64,000 nucleotides of DNA from Chitinophaga filiformis (GCF_021646545.1 NZ_JAKIRP010000020.1:1-64000), one strand, 5' to 3'. Shown: positions 47,801 to 57,408, numbered from the stretch's first letter. Notes: generated by a model not told the origin, from the sequence alone. Numbers and translations are program-made.

Positions 47801-47851
47801 ATATATCCCCGCTTCAGGACTTACCTGCTCGGTTTAAAAATGGGTTTATAA
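44840..47851 (+). CDS. susC: SusC-like TonB-dependent outer-membrane transporter
   Basis: The protein has 1003 residues: signal peptide (LFILLLSLNTWISAQ), then a carboxypeptidase-regulatory-like domain (about 22-100, KVLDAASGKPLPFVTITNT), a TonB-box-like phrase (DEVVVIGYGQQKKKDITSAV), the plug (about 120-230, GVQISSAGYQPGAGTNIRIR, DVLKDASAAAIYGARAAAGV) and the barrel. These are the marks of the SusC family, which imports oligosaccharides across the outer membrane together with a SusD lipoprotein. It is 10 bp before susD. It is the first gene of a PUL running to 57325. Substrate cannot be read from SusC; the later genes suggest a galactose- or arabinose-type glycan. The symbol denotes family likeness only. 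Confidence 0.95.
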   Translation: MKRILSLFILLLSLNTWISAQDKAPGGKVLDAASGKPLPFVTITNTTNKGASIKGDADGQFPLPAAKAVLTFRFVGYKSQTVTFNPGQASLVIRMETEVSGLDEVVVIGYGQQKKKDITSAVSSVSGKEISELPATSINSALQARVPGVQISSAGYQPGAGTNIRIRGINSITQGDGPIYVVDGVILTGDIREINPYDIESIDVLKDASAAAIYGARAAAGVVIITTKKAKTGRASVDYNGYYGIQKIVKTYDFIDGAQYGYLRRLAWYDESATGWPMNDPETDRKIFSAVELKSLAEGKTYDWPGAITQVAQQQSHTLSISNGIGKNKVYLSGNYLNQDGIIKGSNMKRYALKANLETAVTDKLTVGLNTNYSHIQTSIVSNEAYYAAVTMSPLRPIYDSTGKPTIEIDPSTGNLTSNNPLSLALDATNRRIDDRLIGNMYLDYKLLPGLSFRSNVGADIYKNQQFEYYPRNTSAGYLQKGVAKVQNFGYRDWLWENTMTYDYNPSEEHSLNLLSGFTFQKRRQEWNFEQASGFPTDALTYKNMNLATRRDYISSDYFNWATSSLLGRAIYKYKQRYILNFTARYDGSSRFGAANRYGFFPSISGAWRLIDEPFLGVKFKSRVSDAKIRVSYGIIGNQDVSYDKIFSQMNAATYPLNGSTQSSGYQLGGNKGNSALKWESQHQFNTGFDLALLNNRIQMTFDFYNKDIKNLLLQNTLAPSQGFDATMINVASMNTRGIDIGLKLYPVKMPNFDWQIDLNWSKYKSKVTALLPGRDSLSPYLKVGEAPNSLIVDYVFDGIYNKGDDFKLNPTGRPGDVRIKDLNNDGIINQYDRAIVGRTTPKAWGGIWNYFRYKRVSMTVFASYMYGHDIYNKAYMDYVYSDGRKVILKDGLNYWTPENTNTNIPRPNAFGSSTRTLPQGSSSFAVQKGDFLRIRNITLAYDFSPTLLSKLKIKSLNVYAQALEPFLFTGYKGTDPEIGVAQGAYDIYPRFRTYLLGLKMGL

Positions 47852-47861
47852 TTTCCTAAAA

Positions 47862-49376
47862 ATGACACTTATGCAAAAGCATCGCTATATACTGTTCTTT
47901 ATCTTACTCGCCGGCGTGTTCATTTCCGGCTGTAGTAAACAGCTTGATATTAAACCGGAAGTATTCGTTTCTCCGGAAGAACTATACAAAGACGAAGCCG
48001 GCATTACTGCTGGTATTACCGGCATCTACCGCCAGCTGCTGGTGCTAAAAAGATCAGATTATGCTATAGTCGGCATGGTAGGCACCGACGAGGCGAAGAT
48101 GACCATCTTCGTACCTACCTGGGGCCCTTACTGGCAGGGATTTGCAGCGGTAAACAGTTACTCGCTCCTGCTCACGGCCCAGAACGATGTGGTACAGGGC
48201 TTCTGGATCAACTGCTACAAGGGTATTAACAACGCTAACACTGCCATCAAGTATACACAGCCAGCTGCTGTAAATGAAGACTTTAAAGCACGGGCGCTGG
48301 GTGAAGCAAAGTTCCTGCGTGCGCTGTTCTACTTCTACCTGGTGCAGTTGTATGATGGCGTACCAATGCCAACAGACGTTGACAATCCCGATGCCGTCAG
48401 GGATGGTTATCCGAGAAGCAGTGCTGAAGAAGTATACCAGCTGATAATATCCGATCTGCAATATGCGGCCGAACATCTGAATAATAAAGGGAGCAACGGT
48501 CCGGATGCAGGCCGTGCCAGCAAAGAAGCGGCTATCGCTCTGCTGGGTAAAGTATACCTCACCCGCAAGCAGTATGATCTCGCTAAAAGCACCCTGGAAC
48601 CATTGCTGACTTCTTCCAAAACAAGCCTCATGCCGGCATATGCCGACCTGTTCGTGGAGAAAAATGAAAATAATATCGAGTCCCTGTTCGAAGTACAGTT
48701 CTCCAACGAACCGGATAATACCAGCAACATGGCCAACAATACAGGCGCATGGCAGATAGACCAGCCTAACCTGACAGGAGCCGGCGGACATGTTATCATC
48801 CCTACCGATTACTTCTTCAACAGTTTCGAAGATGGCGACCTCCGCAAAGATGCCACGTTCCGCACTGTGTTCTACAATTCCAAAGGTGAACTGGTCGACT
48901 ATTCCTGGTGGGAAGATGTAGGCAAACCACACGTAAAGAAGTTTGACATTACTAACGGTGTATCTATTAGTGGCTCGCTGTCTTCCAGGAATATGTACTA
49001 CCTCCGCCTCGCCGATGCAATACTGATGTATGCGGAAGCTGTCAATGAACTGAACGACGTGCCCACCGCCCTGGCTAATCTGAATAAGATCAGGCAACGT
49101 GCCGGTCTTGGTAAATGGGAAGATGTTCATGGCGGCGTTCCTTCCCAGGACCAGCTGCGTACTGAGATCATGATGGAGCGCATGCATGAACTGGGCTTTG
49201 AAGGATGGAGATGGTTCGACCTGAAAAGGACCGGTACATTGCTGAATACCGTCAAGGCCAACAATCCTGACGCAGCGCCTAACATGCAGCCCAAACACCA
49301 GCTGTATCCCATTCCTGCAAGAGAATTTGAGAACAATCCGAAACTTACACCTAAAGATCAAAACGAGGGTTATTAA
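47862..49376 (+). CDS. susD: SusD-like substrate-binding outer-membrane lipoprotein
   Basis: The 504-residue protein has a lipoprotein signal peptide ending in VFISGCSKQ (Cys25), so it is anchored at the cell surface. The helical SusD fold is shown by the phrases EAKFLRALFYFYLVQLYDGV, RASKEAAIALLGKVYLTRKQ and LRLADAILMYAEAVNELND, and the C-terminal end FEGWRWFDLKRTG with LYPIPAREFENNPKLT. SusD binds the oligosaccharide and lids the SusC barrel. The gene is 10 bp after susC and 3 bp before the glycoside hydrolase gene, so all three are co-transcribed. Confidence 0.95.
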   Translation: MTLMQKHRYILFFILLAGVFISGCSKQLDIKPEVFVSPEELYKDEAGITAGITGIYRQLLVLKRSDYAIVGMVGTDEAKMTIFVPTWGPYWQGFAAVNSYSLLLTAQNDVVQGFWINCYKGINNANTAIKYTQPAAVNEDFKARALGEAKFLRALFYFYLVQLYDGVPMPTDVDNPDAVRDGYPRSSAEEVYQLIISDLQYAAEHLNNKGSNGPDAGRASKEAAIALLGKVYLTRKQYDLAKSTLEPLLTSSKTSLMPAYADLFVEKNENNIESLFEVQFSNEPDNTSNMANNTGAWQIDQPNLTGAGGHVIIPTDYFFNSFEDGDLRKDATFRTVFYNSKGELVDYSWWEDVGKPHVKKFDITNGVSISGSLSSRNMYYLRLADAILMYAEAVNELNDVPTALANLNKIRQRAGLGKWEDVHGGVPSQDQLRTEIMMERMHELGFEGWRWFDLKRTGTLLNTVKANNPDAAPNMQPKHQLYPIPAREFENNPKLTPKDQNEGY

Positions 49377-49379
49377 TCT

Positions 49380-51566
49380 ATGAGGATCATCCGTAACATA
49401 TCATTTGCCGGCCTGCTTTGCATGGCATACGGGAACATACTGGCGCAAACTATTGTTTCATCGGCAGACAGTCTGGTGGTGTCCAATGCGGACCTTAAGC
49501 TTAGCGTGAATAGTCATACCGGTAGGGTTAACTATCTGTTCAGCAATGGCGTGCGACTCCAGAATACTATTGCTACAATAGAAGAACTGAATATCGGTAA
49601 ACTCTCCAGTACCGATTTCCCACAGCACAAATACAGTACAGCTCCCATGCAGGATGCCTCCGGCAAAGGTGTTACCATATCGATCATACACAGCGATCCT
49701 TCCAGGCCTTTGAAACTGGAACAACATATTACCGTCTACGCGCAATCGTCTCACCTGCTGCTTGATGTACAGGCCACAGGTGACGCGACACTGGAAACGC
49801 GTAACATCTCTCCATTAACAATTATCCCGGAACAGCAGGCTTACCTGTTTGTTCCGGGTAATGCACCCCGCATCCTGGACGTCCCCTTCGACAATGACAA
49901 CTGGGTGCCCGTCATCACCCGGCAATGGCCTTCCGCGTCGGGCATGAGTTATGAGTTCACTTCTATGTACAATCAGCACAACCTTTCCGGACTGGTGACC
50001 GGCAGTGTAACGCACGACTTCTGGAAAACCGGCTTCCGCTATGGCGCGGGCAAAGAAACAGGCCGTCTCGATTCTTTTATCGTATACGGAGGCGCCGCTA
50101 CCGCGGATAATAAATCGCTGCCACCCGCGTACGGCGGACTTGATGGCACCCACGATCATGCACCGCACGGCACTATGAAGGGTACGACTGTTACATCTCC
50201 CCTCATCTACCTGGCTGCCGATAAGGATACCCGTAAGGCTTTTACCACCTATGGACAGGTAAACGTACAGCTGGCCGGCAGAAGCGAGTGGAAAGGGAAC
50301 GCTCCGTTCTACTGGAACAGCTTCGGCGTAGAAGGTGTACTCGGTAATACTAAAGTGATGATGCCTCCGGGCGTGATCAAAACTTCTGACTTCATTGCCA
50401 CCCTGGACAACTTCAACAAATATGCCCCTCCGGTGCTCAGCGTTGACTCGTACGACCAATCAATATACACAACCTCACTCCTGACGTCTTTGTCAAGATA
50501 TGGGCAGAAAAAGCGGCAACAAATGGGTTTCTATTTTATTCCCTTTGCCGTATGGACCTGGAAGAACTCCCTGGACAACCCGATAGGCGGTACACAAACG
50601 CCCCTCAGCGATGTCGTACTGCGGGATGTGAACAGGCAACCGATTATGTACAAGGAGGGCGACTGGGCCTGTTACCCGATCGACCCTTCCCATCCCGCTA
50701 CAAGAGCGGCCATCATTCAGCAATTACTAAAGGCAAAGGCTATTCATGCCACCTTTATCAAAATAGATTTTCTCTCTGCCGGAGCGCTGGAATCCAGCAC
50801 ACGGTACAACCACAATACCCGTTCAGGTATGCAGGCATACAGTGAAGGACTGAAGATGCTCCGCTCACTGGTAGACTCCATCATGGGACCCGATATCTTT
50901 ATCACACAAGCAATCTCTCCCATGTTCCCCCATCAGTATGCGCACACCCGCTTCATCTCCACGGATGTGTACTCTCACCTCCGGGATGATCAACCGGGAT
51001 TCCCGCATTGGGGCAGTACAGCCGCCTCACTCGCAGCAGGTTCCCATATGTGGTGGATGCAAGGCACATTATGGCCCTTCACCAACCTGGATGTGATCGT
51101 GATGAAGAACTTCCAGAATAATCCGGAACTTAATGAACAGGAGATCAAAGTGCGCCTCTATGCCATGATGGTAATGGGCAGCATACTGGGCGACGGCTCC
51201 GACTTCCGACAGAAAACCGCAGCGGAAAGAGCGAAAAAGTTCCTCAATCATCCTGCTGTATGCGCGTATTTTAGTCATCCTGTTGCCTTTACACCCGTCA
51301 GCATGTCTGACGGCGATACCCAGGACCAGCAGATGACCTTCTTCCGCAAAGGAGACACCACCCTCCTCGCGATGTTCAACTTCATAAAAGATAAACCCTT
51401 TGAGGCCAGTTGGCAGACAGCAGATGTGGCAGATAAACAACGCTATGAGATCAGGGATTTTATGACGGATGCCGTACTGGGAGAGGTCAGCAATGGCCAG
51501 TCATCCTTTACACTGACAGTACCGGCCAAAGATGCGTTATTAGTTAAACTGGTCCCACGCGATTAA
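49380..51566 (+). CDS. Secreted glycoside hydrolase, clan GH-D-like (alpha-galactosidase type)
   Basis: The protein has 728 residues with a type I signal peptide (SFAGLLCMAYGNILAQ, about 8-23). The N-terminal half is a beta sandwich (about 30-290), and a TIM-barrel part follows. Residue about 463 is the Asp of FIKIDFLSAGALE, at the end of a barrel strand as in the GH27/GH36 nucleophile (KxDxx). FISTDVYSHLRDDQPGF could supply the acid/base Asp. A C-terminal beta domain follows (FRKGDTTLLAMFNF). The family assignment is from architecture, not from a search, so the exact GH family is uncertain. It starts 3 bp after susD. Periplasmic or surface cleavage of alpha-linked galactose or a similar sugar is inferred. 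Confidence 0.75.
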   Translation: MRIIRNISFAGLLCMAYGNILAQTIVSSADSLVVSNADLKLSVNSHTGRVNYLFSNGVRLQNTIATIEELNIGKLSSTDFPQHKYSTAPMQDASGKGVTISIIHSDPSRPLKLEQHITVYAQSSHLLLDVQATGDATLETRNISPLTIIPEQQAYLFVPGNAPRILDVPFDNDNWVPVITRQWPSASGMSYEFTSMYNQHNLSGLVTGSVTHDFWKTGFRYGAGKETGRLDSFIVYGGAATADNKSLPPAYGGLDGTHDHAPHGTMKGTTVTSPLIYLAADKDTRKAFTTYGQVNVQLAGRSEWKGNAPFYWNSFGVEGVLGNTKVMMPPGVIKTSDFIATLDNFNKYAPPVLSVDSYDQSIYTTSLLTSLSRYGQKKRQQMGFYFIPFAVWTWKNSLDNPIGGTQTPLSDVVLRDVNRQPIMYKEGDWACYPIDPSHPATRAAIIQQLLKAKAIHATFIKIDFLSAGALESSTRYNHNTRSGMQAYSEGLKMLRSLVDSIMGPDIFITQAISPMFPHQYAHTRFISTDVYSHLRDDQPGFPHWGSTAASLAAGSHMWWMQGTLWPFTNLDVIVMKNFQNNPELNEQEIKVRLYAMMVMGSILGDGSDFRQKTAAERAKKFLNHPAVCAYFSHPVAFTPVSMSDGDTQDQQMTFFRKGDTTLLAMFNFIKDKPFEASWQTADVADKQRYEIRDFMTDAVLGEVSNGQSSFTLTVPAKDALLVKLVPRD

Positions 51567-51617
51567 GAACATAAAAGATCTTAGAAGATTAAAAGCATAA
51601 AACATAAAAGTGATTAT

Positions 51618-54600
51618 ATGGAAGTGACAGTCAGGATAGAACGCGTATCCATACCCACGTACAAGACAGGCACCCCGGAGAAACACCCTATGTTCCTCGA
51701 GAAAAGAGTATACCAGGGCAGTAGTGGTGTTGTATACCCTCATCCCGTGATCGAGCAGATCGCTGACGAGAAAACCATGCAGGAATACACTGCTGTATTC
51801 CTGGAAAATGATTTCCTGCTGATAATGATCCTGCCGGAACTGGGTGGACGTATACAGCGTGCATACGATAAGATCAGGCAGAGGGACTTTGTGTATTACA
51901 ACCAGGTCATCAAACCTGCACTCGTGGGACTGGCAGGTCCGTGGATATCTGGCGGCATAGAGTTCAACTGGCCCCAGCACCATCGCCCCAGCACATTTCA
52001 ACCCGTCGACTTCACCACGGAAGAAAATGCTGATGGCAGTAAAACAGTATGGGTGAATGAAGTAGAAGTGATGTTCCGCACGAAAGGCATGGCCGGCTTC
52101 ACACTCTATCCCGATAAGGCTTACCTGGAAATAAAAGGGAAGCTCTTCAACCGTACACTCTTCCCGCAGACCTTTCTCTGGTGGGCCAACCCCGCTGTGA
52201 AAGTGAATGATCATTACCAGTCTGTCTTCCCACCGGATGTATACGCGGTGTTTGATCATGGTAAACGCGATGTGTCTGACTTCCCGATCGCAACAGGCAC
52301 CTATTACAAAGTCGATTATTCCCCGGGCACAGACATTTCCCGTTATCATACCATTCCCGTTCCAACATCATACATGGCTATCCGCTCCGAATACGACTTT
52401 ATGGGTTGTTACGAGCACGACACACAGGCCGGTATGCTGCACGTAGCCGATCATCATGTATCGCCAGGTAAAAAGCAATGGACCTGGGGTAACGGCGATT
52501 TCGGCTATGCCTGGGACAGGAACCTGACAGATGAAGATGGTCCTTACATTGAGCTGATGACCGGTATGTTCACCGACAATCAGCCGGACTTCTCCTGGCT
52601 GCAGCCTAATGAGGGCAAGACCTTTGAACAGTACTTCATGCCATACGCACAGACCGGAGTAGTTAAAAATGCTACCAAAGAGGCTATGCTGAATATGGAA
52701 TGGGAAGGGCAACAACTCACCATTAAAGTATACGCAACGGCGCTCTATAAGAATGCCAGCATCTGGCTGCTGAAGAACGGTGAGGAAATAAAGAAGTTCC
52801 CGACGTCGCTCTCACCATATGCCCCTTATGCTACTACTTTCGACTGTGGTCCGAATGTTGTGCAGGAGGACTGGAAAGTGATCGTTGCTGATGAAACGGG
52901 ACATGAACTCGTCTCCTGGCAGCCAGCGCCGCCGGTGGATCATGAAATACCGCCGCCAGCAACAGCAGCACGGCTCCCACAGGATATTGAACAAGTGGAA
53001 GAGCTCTATCTGAACGGGCATCATCTGGAACAGTACCGTCATGCAACCTTCAATCCAATAGATTACTATGAAGAAGGCCTGAGGAGAAGCCCTGGCGACA
53101 TCCGTTGTAATAATGCCATGGGCCTCTTACTACTCCGCCGCGGACAATTTGCCCAGGCAGAACCTTATTTCAGAACGGCGATCAAAACAATGACCAGCCG
53201 CAACCCTAATCCATATGATGGCGAAGTATATTATAACCTTGGATGTGCCCTGTTCCTGCAAGGGAAAAAGACAGAAGCATACAATATATTCTTCAAAGCT
53301 ACCTGGAACGATGCCTGGCAGCATAGCGGGTTCCTGATGCTGGCACGCATCGCTGCGTCAGGCCACAAATGGGATGATGCATTATCCCTCGTTAAAAAAT
53401 CGCTTGTGCGCAACTACCACAATCATACCGCCCGCCACCTGCAAACAATCATCCTGAGAGAAAAAGGGCTGACGGAGGATTGTATTGCGTTCGCAAAAGC
53501 CTCACTGGAAATAGATCCGTTTAACTACGGATGCCTGTTTGAATGGTACCTCGCCACCAACGACAGTAGCGTCCTGGAAAAACTACGCACCTTAATGCGT
53601 GGCAGCCTGAATAACTACCTGGAACTCTCGCTCGACTATGCGCATGCCGGTTGTTATGCCACTGCCATCCAGGTACTACAGGCTTATCTCGATGCACATG
53701 GCGCCACATCACCTCTGTTATACTACTACATGGGATGGTTTGCTACCTGTAACAACGCATCAGAACAGGCTATCACCTACTACAAATTAGCAGCAACACA
53801 GGATGCCGGCTACTGCTTCCCGAATAAAGTGGAAGAAGTGATCATTCTGCAAAGCGCATTGAATGCTAATCCTTCCGATGCGAAAGCAGCTTACTACCTG
53901 GGTAATCTCTGGTATGATAAACGTCAATATGCGGAAGCGATCGCCTGCTGGGAGAAGTCGGCCAGTATAGATGATACTTTCGCTATCGTACACAGGAACC
54001 TCTCACTCGCGTATTACAACAAACTGCATAAAAAAGCACAGGCAGTGGCGTTCATGGAGAAAGCTTTCGCTCTCGCGCCTGATGATGCCCGCATTCTGAT
54101 GGAACTAGACCAGCTGTACAAGATCACCGGCAGATCATCGCAGGAAAGGCTGGCACTACTGGAAAACAGTATGCACCTGGTAGAAAGAAGAGATGACCTT
54201 TACCTGGAGCGTATCACTTTATACAACAATCTCGGCGAATTTGAACAGGCGCGCCAACTTCTCTCACAAAGACAATTCCATCCATGGGAAGGTGGTGAAG
54301 GAAAGGTAGTCGGACAATTCATCCTCTGTCATACCGCCCTGGCAAAACAAGCTATATTACAGGAGGAATTTGAACAGGCTATCACGCTGTTGCAGGCACT
54401 CTCGGCTTATCCTGAAAATCTGGGAGAAGGAAAACTCTACGGCGCGCAGGAGAATGACATTAACTATCTGTTGGGTTGCGCTTATGCAGGACTTGGACAG
54501 GCAGAGGCTGCGAAAAAGCATTTCCAGGCCGCAACGATAGGCATCAGTGAGCCTGTACAGGCCATCTATTACAACGATCCGCAACCTGATAAGATCGTGT

Positions 54601-54920
54601 ACCAGGCATTGGCCTGGCAACAACTGGGACAACCAGAGAAAGCCAGGCAGATCTTTGAACGCTTCATTCAGTTCGGAAAAGCACATTTCAACGATACTAT
54701 CCGCATAGATTATTTTGCAGTATCACTGCCGGATATGCTGGTGTTTGACATTGATCTCAACCAACGTAACCGTATACATTGTCTCTACCTGATGGGACTC
54801 GGTCACCTGGGTCTTCAGCAGGAGCAGGAAGGACAGCAATACCTGGATGAAGTATTGACACTGGATGTCAATCACCAGGGTGCCACTTTTAACCCATTCA
54901 CAAAGACGATTCAATGCTAA
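51618..54920 (+). CDS. DUF5107 (mutarotase-like) protein with C-terminal TPR repeats
   Basis: The protein has 1100 residues and no signal peptide, so it is cytoplasmic. Residues about 1-440 match DUF5107, a galactose-mutarotase-like beta sandwich (FLLIMILPELGGRIQRAYDK, GGIEFNWPQHHRPSTFQPVD, FLWWANPAVKVNDHYQSVFP). Residues about 480-1090 are TPR-like helical repeats (MGLLLLRRGQFAQAEPYFRT, EVYYNLGCALFLQGKKTEAY, AAYYLGNLWYDKRQYAEAIA). The DUF5107-TPR fusion is seen in PULs and sugar-degradation gene groups; its reaction is not established. It lies 51 bp after the hydrolase gene and overlaps the epimerase gene by seven bases, so it may handle the released sugar before or with GalM. A possible enzyme role is inferred. 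Confidence 0.85.
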   Translation: MEVTVRIERVSIPTYKTGTPEKHPMFLEKRVYQGSSGVVYPHPVIEQIADEKTMQEYTAVFLENDFLLIMILPELGGRIQRAYDKIRQRDFVYYNQVIKPALVGLAGPWISGGIEFNWPQHHRPSTFQPVDFTTEENADGSKTVWVNEVEVMFRTKGMAGFTLYPDKAYLEIKGKLFNRTLFPQTFLWWANPAVKVNDHYQSVFPPDVYAVFDHGKRDVSDFPIATGTYYKVDYSPGTDISRYHTIPVPTSYMAIRSEYDFMGCYEHDTQAGMLHVADHHVSPGKKQWTWGNGDFGYAWDRNLTDEDGPYIELMTGMFTDNQPDFSWLQPNEGKTFEQYFMPYAQTGVVKNATKEAMLNMEWEGQQLTIKVYATALYKNASIWLLKNGEEIKKFPTSLSPYAPYATTFDCGPNVVQEDWKVIVADETGHELVSWQPAPPVDHEIPPPATAARLPQDIEQVEELYLNGHHLEQYRHATFNPIDYYEEGLRRSPGDIRCNNAMGLLLLRRGQFAQAEPYFRTAIKTMTSRNPNPYDGEVYYNLGCALFLQGKKTEAYNIFFKATWNDAWQHSGFLMLARIAASGHKWDDALSLVKKSLVRNYHNHTARHLQTIILREKGLTEDCIAFAKASLEIDPFNYGCLFEWYLATNDSSVLEKLRTLMRGSLNNYLELSLDYAHAGCYATAIQVLQAYLDAHGATSPLLYYYMGWFATCNNASEQAITYYKLAATQDAGYCFPNKVEEVIILQSALNANPSDAKAAYYLGNLWYDKRQYAEAIACWEKSASIDDTFAIVHRNLSLAYYNKLHKKAQAVAFMEKAFALAPDDARILMELDQLYKITGRSSQERLALLENSMHLVERRDDLYLERITLYNNLGEFEQARQLLSQRQFHPWEGGEGKVVGQFILCHTALAKQAILQEEFEQAITLLQALSAYPENLGEGKLYGAQENDINYLLGCAYAGLGQAEAAKKHFQAATIGISEPVQAIYYNDPQPDKIVYQALAWQQLGQPEKARQIFERFIQFGKAHFNDTIRIDYFAVSLPDMLVFDIDLNQRNRIHCLYLMGLGHLGLQQEQEGQQYLDEVLTLDVNHQGATFNPFTKTIQC

Positions 54921-55972
54921 ATGTAAATAGCAGGGCGCTATCCGCAACCCGTATACAGTACGGCGAGTTGCGGGGAGCGCCCCTTTATATGATCACCCTT
55001 GAAAATGCCGCGGTTACAGTACAACTGATCAATCTCGGCGCAACCATTACCGCATTATATGCACCCGATAAAGCAGGCATTCAGAAGAATGTAGTGGCTG
55101 GCTTTTCAAATCCGCTGGACTACCTGCACAATCCCGCCTATTTCGGCTGCACTGTCGGAAGATACGCAAACCGCATTGCTGGTGGGCGCTTTATCGTGGA
55201 AGGAAGGGAATACCAGTTGCCGGTCAATAATGACGGAAACCACCTGCATGGTGGTTTCGAAGGTTTTCATACCCGGATCTGGCAGGTGATACAATCCGGC
55301 CAAAGTGACGAAGAAGCCAGTGTCATCATGGAATACGTCAGTGCTGATGGAGAGGAAGGTTACCCGGGCACGCTGACTGCCAGGGTGCAATATGTCCTGG
55401 ACGACAGGAACCAGTTGCACATCCGTTACACGGCGCATACAGACAAAAGTACGCCCGTCAGCATGACCAATCACTCGTATTTCAATCTTAGCGGCTTTGA
55501 ACAACCATTGATCACCGAGCACCTGTTGACGATTAACGCGAAGACGTATACAGAAAAGAGCGACCGGAATATCCCTACGGGAAATATCGTGCCGGTAAGC
55601 GGCACTCCGCTTGACTTTACACGCGCGACCCGGATTGGCGGGCATATCCATGAGATACCTGCGGACCGGGGTTTTGATCATAACTTCGTATTGCAATCCG
55701 CAGATGCGCCGGCAGCAATACTGGAAGATCCTTACAGCGGAAGGACCTTACGGATATTCACCGACCAACCCGGCATACAGGTATATACAGCCAACTACTG
55801 GGATGGCAATATCAAAGGGCAACAGGGTAAGCCTTACCTGAAACATGGCGCGGTAGCCCTGGAAACACAGGCCTTTCCGGACAGTCCGAATCATGCACAT
55901 TTTCCGGACACTATTCTTTCACCCGGTGATATTTATCGCCGGCATACAATTTTTGCATTTGATGTGCAATAA
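54914..55972 (+). CDS. galM: Aldose 1-epimerase (galactose mutarotase)
   Basis: The 352-residue protein matches GalM, which interconverts alpha- and beta-anomers of aldoses such as galactose. The catalytic base/acid residues are visible: His110 and His112 in NNDGNHLHGGFEGFHTRIW, His187 in PVSMTNHSYFNLSG, and Glu317 in HGAVALETQAFPDSPNHAHF. The NRIAGGRF phrase near residue 86 is typical. Its start (54914) overlaps the previous stop by seven bases, which implies coupled translation. In the PUL it would ready the released sugar for the next step. The symbol is a family name. Confidence 0.95.
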   Translation: MLNVNSRALSATRIQYGELRGAPLYMITLENAAVTVQLINLGATITALYAPDKAGIQKNVVAGFSNPLDYLHNPAYFGCTVGRYANRIAGGRFIVEGREYQLPVNNDGNHLHGGFEGFHTRIWQVIQSGQSDEEASVIMEYVSADGEEGYPGTLTARVQYVLDDRNQLHIRYTAHTDKSTPVSMTNHSYFNLSGFEQPLITEHLLTINAKTYTEKSDRNIPTGNIVPVSGTPLDFTRATRIGGHIHEIPADRGFDHNFVLQSADAPAAILEDPYSGRTLRIFTDQPGIQVYTANYWDGNIKGQQGKPYLKHGAVALETQAFPDSPNHAHFPDTILSPGDIYRRHTIFAFDVQ

Positions 55973-55996
55973 ATCATTAAACTTGCTAGTACCGTT

Positions 55997-57325
55997 ATGA
56001 AACATTCATCATTTAATGGCGCCTACATACTGGGAATCTCTTTCATCTCCGCATTGGGTGGCTATCTCTTCGGATTTGATTTTGCCGTAATTGCGGGGGC
56101 GCTTCCCTTCCTGCAAAAGCAGTTTGGGCTCGACGCCTACTGGGAAGGATTCGCGACCGGCAGTCTTGCCCTGGGAGCTATCATCGGCTGCATCGTTGCT
56201 GGCGCCATGGCAGACAAATACGGTCGTAAACGCGGCCTTTTGCTGGCATCTGCTATCTTCGGTATTTCCTCCCTCGCCATGGCAGCCGCTCCTGACAGGA
56301 ACATCTTCATTGCCTTCAGGTTTGTTGCCGGTATCGGCGTGGGAATGGCCTCTATGCTGTCTCCTATGTACATTGCAGAAGTCGCGCCGGCCCACCTCCG
56401 TGGCAGAATGGTCGCCATCAATCAGCTGACGATCGTCACCGGTATTCTTGTCACCAATCTTGTCAACTATACACTTCGCAATCACGGAGAGGATGCCTGG
56501 CGCTGGATGTTTGGCCTGGGTGTGATCCCTTCCCTCCTCTTCTTCATTGGTGCGCTATGGCTTCCCGAAAGTCCGAGGTGGCTGGTGAAAGCAGGAAGAT
56601 CTGATGAAGCATTGACGGTACTCAGCAAAATTGGCGGCAATACTTTTGCCAGTGAGTCATTATCACTAATAGAGGGCTCCCTTGCAGGTGCCGAGCGGAT
56701 GAATTTCGCTGATATCTTCCGCAAAGCAGTATTACCTGCCGTCGTGATCGGCATTATACTGGCAGTGTTCCAGCAATTCTGCGGTATCAATGTTGTCTTT
56801 AACTACACACCAAGAATATTCGAAAGCATCGGCGTATCGCAGGACGGCCAGCTTTTACAAACAGTATTTATCGGTGGTGTCAATCTCATCTTCACCATCC
56901 TGGCCATGCTGCTGGTAGATAAGCTCGGACGAAAACCCCTCATGCTGATTGGCGCCGGCGGATTGACCATACTATACATCATCGTGGTACGCATGCTGGC
57001 ATCAGGCTCTCAGCAGGTATCCTGGTACCTGCTGGCGGCTATCGGTACTTATGCGATGTCATTAGCGCCCGTTACCTGGGTGTTGATTGCGGAGATCTTT
57101 CCTAATAAGATCCGTAGTGCAGCAACTTCTTTTGCAGTACTTTGTCTTTGGGCGGCGTATTTTATTCTCGTGTTTACGTTTCCTATTTTATTCGATCGCC
57201 TCAAGGATAGCACCTTTTACATTTATGCGGGTATATGCCTGCTTGGGTTTGTGTTTATTTGGAGGAATGTAAGGGAGACGAAGGGGAAGACGCTGGAAGA
57301 GCTGGAAGGTGTGATGATGCATTAG
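55997..57325 (+). CDS. MFS sugar/H+ symporter (sugar porter family)
   Basis: The 442-residue protein has 12 predicted membrane helices and the sugar-porter signatures: the first loop motif ADKYGRKRGLLLASAIFGIS (DxxGRR type), YIAEVAPAHLRGRMVAINQL, LWLPESPRWLVKAG, and the GINVVFNYTPRIFESIG helix 7 motif. It resembles XylE/AraE/GalP-type symporters. It is 24 bp after galM and the last gene of the PUL, so it would take the free monosaccharide across the inner membrane. A terminator lies 43 bp downstream. Confidence 0.93.
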   Translation: MKHSSFNGAYILGISFISALGGYLFGFDFAVIAGALPFLQKQFGLDAYWEGFATGSLALGAIIGCIVAGAMADKYGRKRGLLLASAIFGISSLAMAAAPDRNIFIAFRFVAGIGVGMASMLSPMYIAEVAPAHLRGRMVAINQLTIVTGILVTNLVNYTLRNHGEDAWRWMFGLGVIPSLLFFIGALWLPESPRWLVKAGRSDEALTVLSKIGGNTFASESLSLIEGSLAGAERMNFADIFRKAVLPAVVIGIILAVFQQFCGINVVFNYTPRIFESIGVSQDGQLLQTVFIGGVNLIFTILAMLLVDKLGRKPLMLIGAGGLTILYIIVVRMLASGSQQVSWYLLAAIGTYAMSLAPVTWVLIAEIFPNKIRSAATSFAVLCLWAAYFILVFTFPILFDRLKDSTFYIYAGICLLGFVFIWRNVRETKGKTLEELEGVMMH

Positions 57326-57368
57326 CCTTCACTTGCTGTGGTTAAAAGAGTATTGGGCTTTAATATTA

Positions 57369-57408
57369 TCGTCCGTCGTTTTTGCATAACGACGGGCGAT
57401 TTTTGTTT
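57369..57408 (+). terminator. Rho-independent terminator of the PUL operon
   Basis: A 12-bp stem (tcgtccgtcgtt / aacgacgggcga, one G-U pair) has a 7-nt loop and is followed by TTTTTGTTT on the plus strand. Confidence 0.92.

Noticed and set aside
48054..49361. A 435-codon antisense frame opposite susD
   Set aside because: It mirrors the susD codons, has no family features, and susD is intact with a lipobox and the SusD ends.
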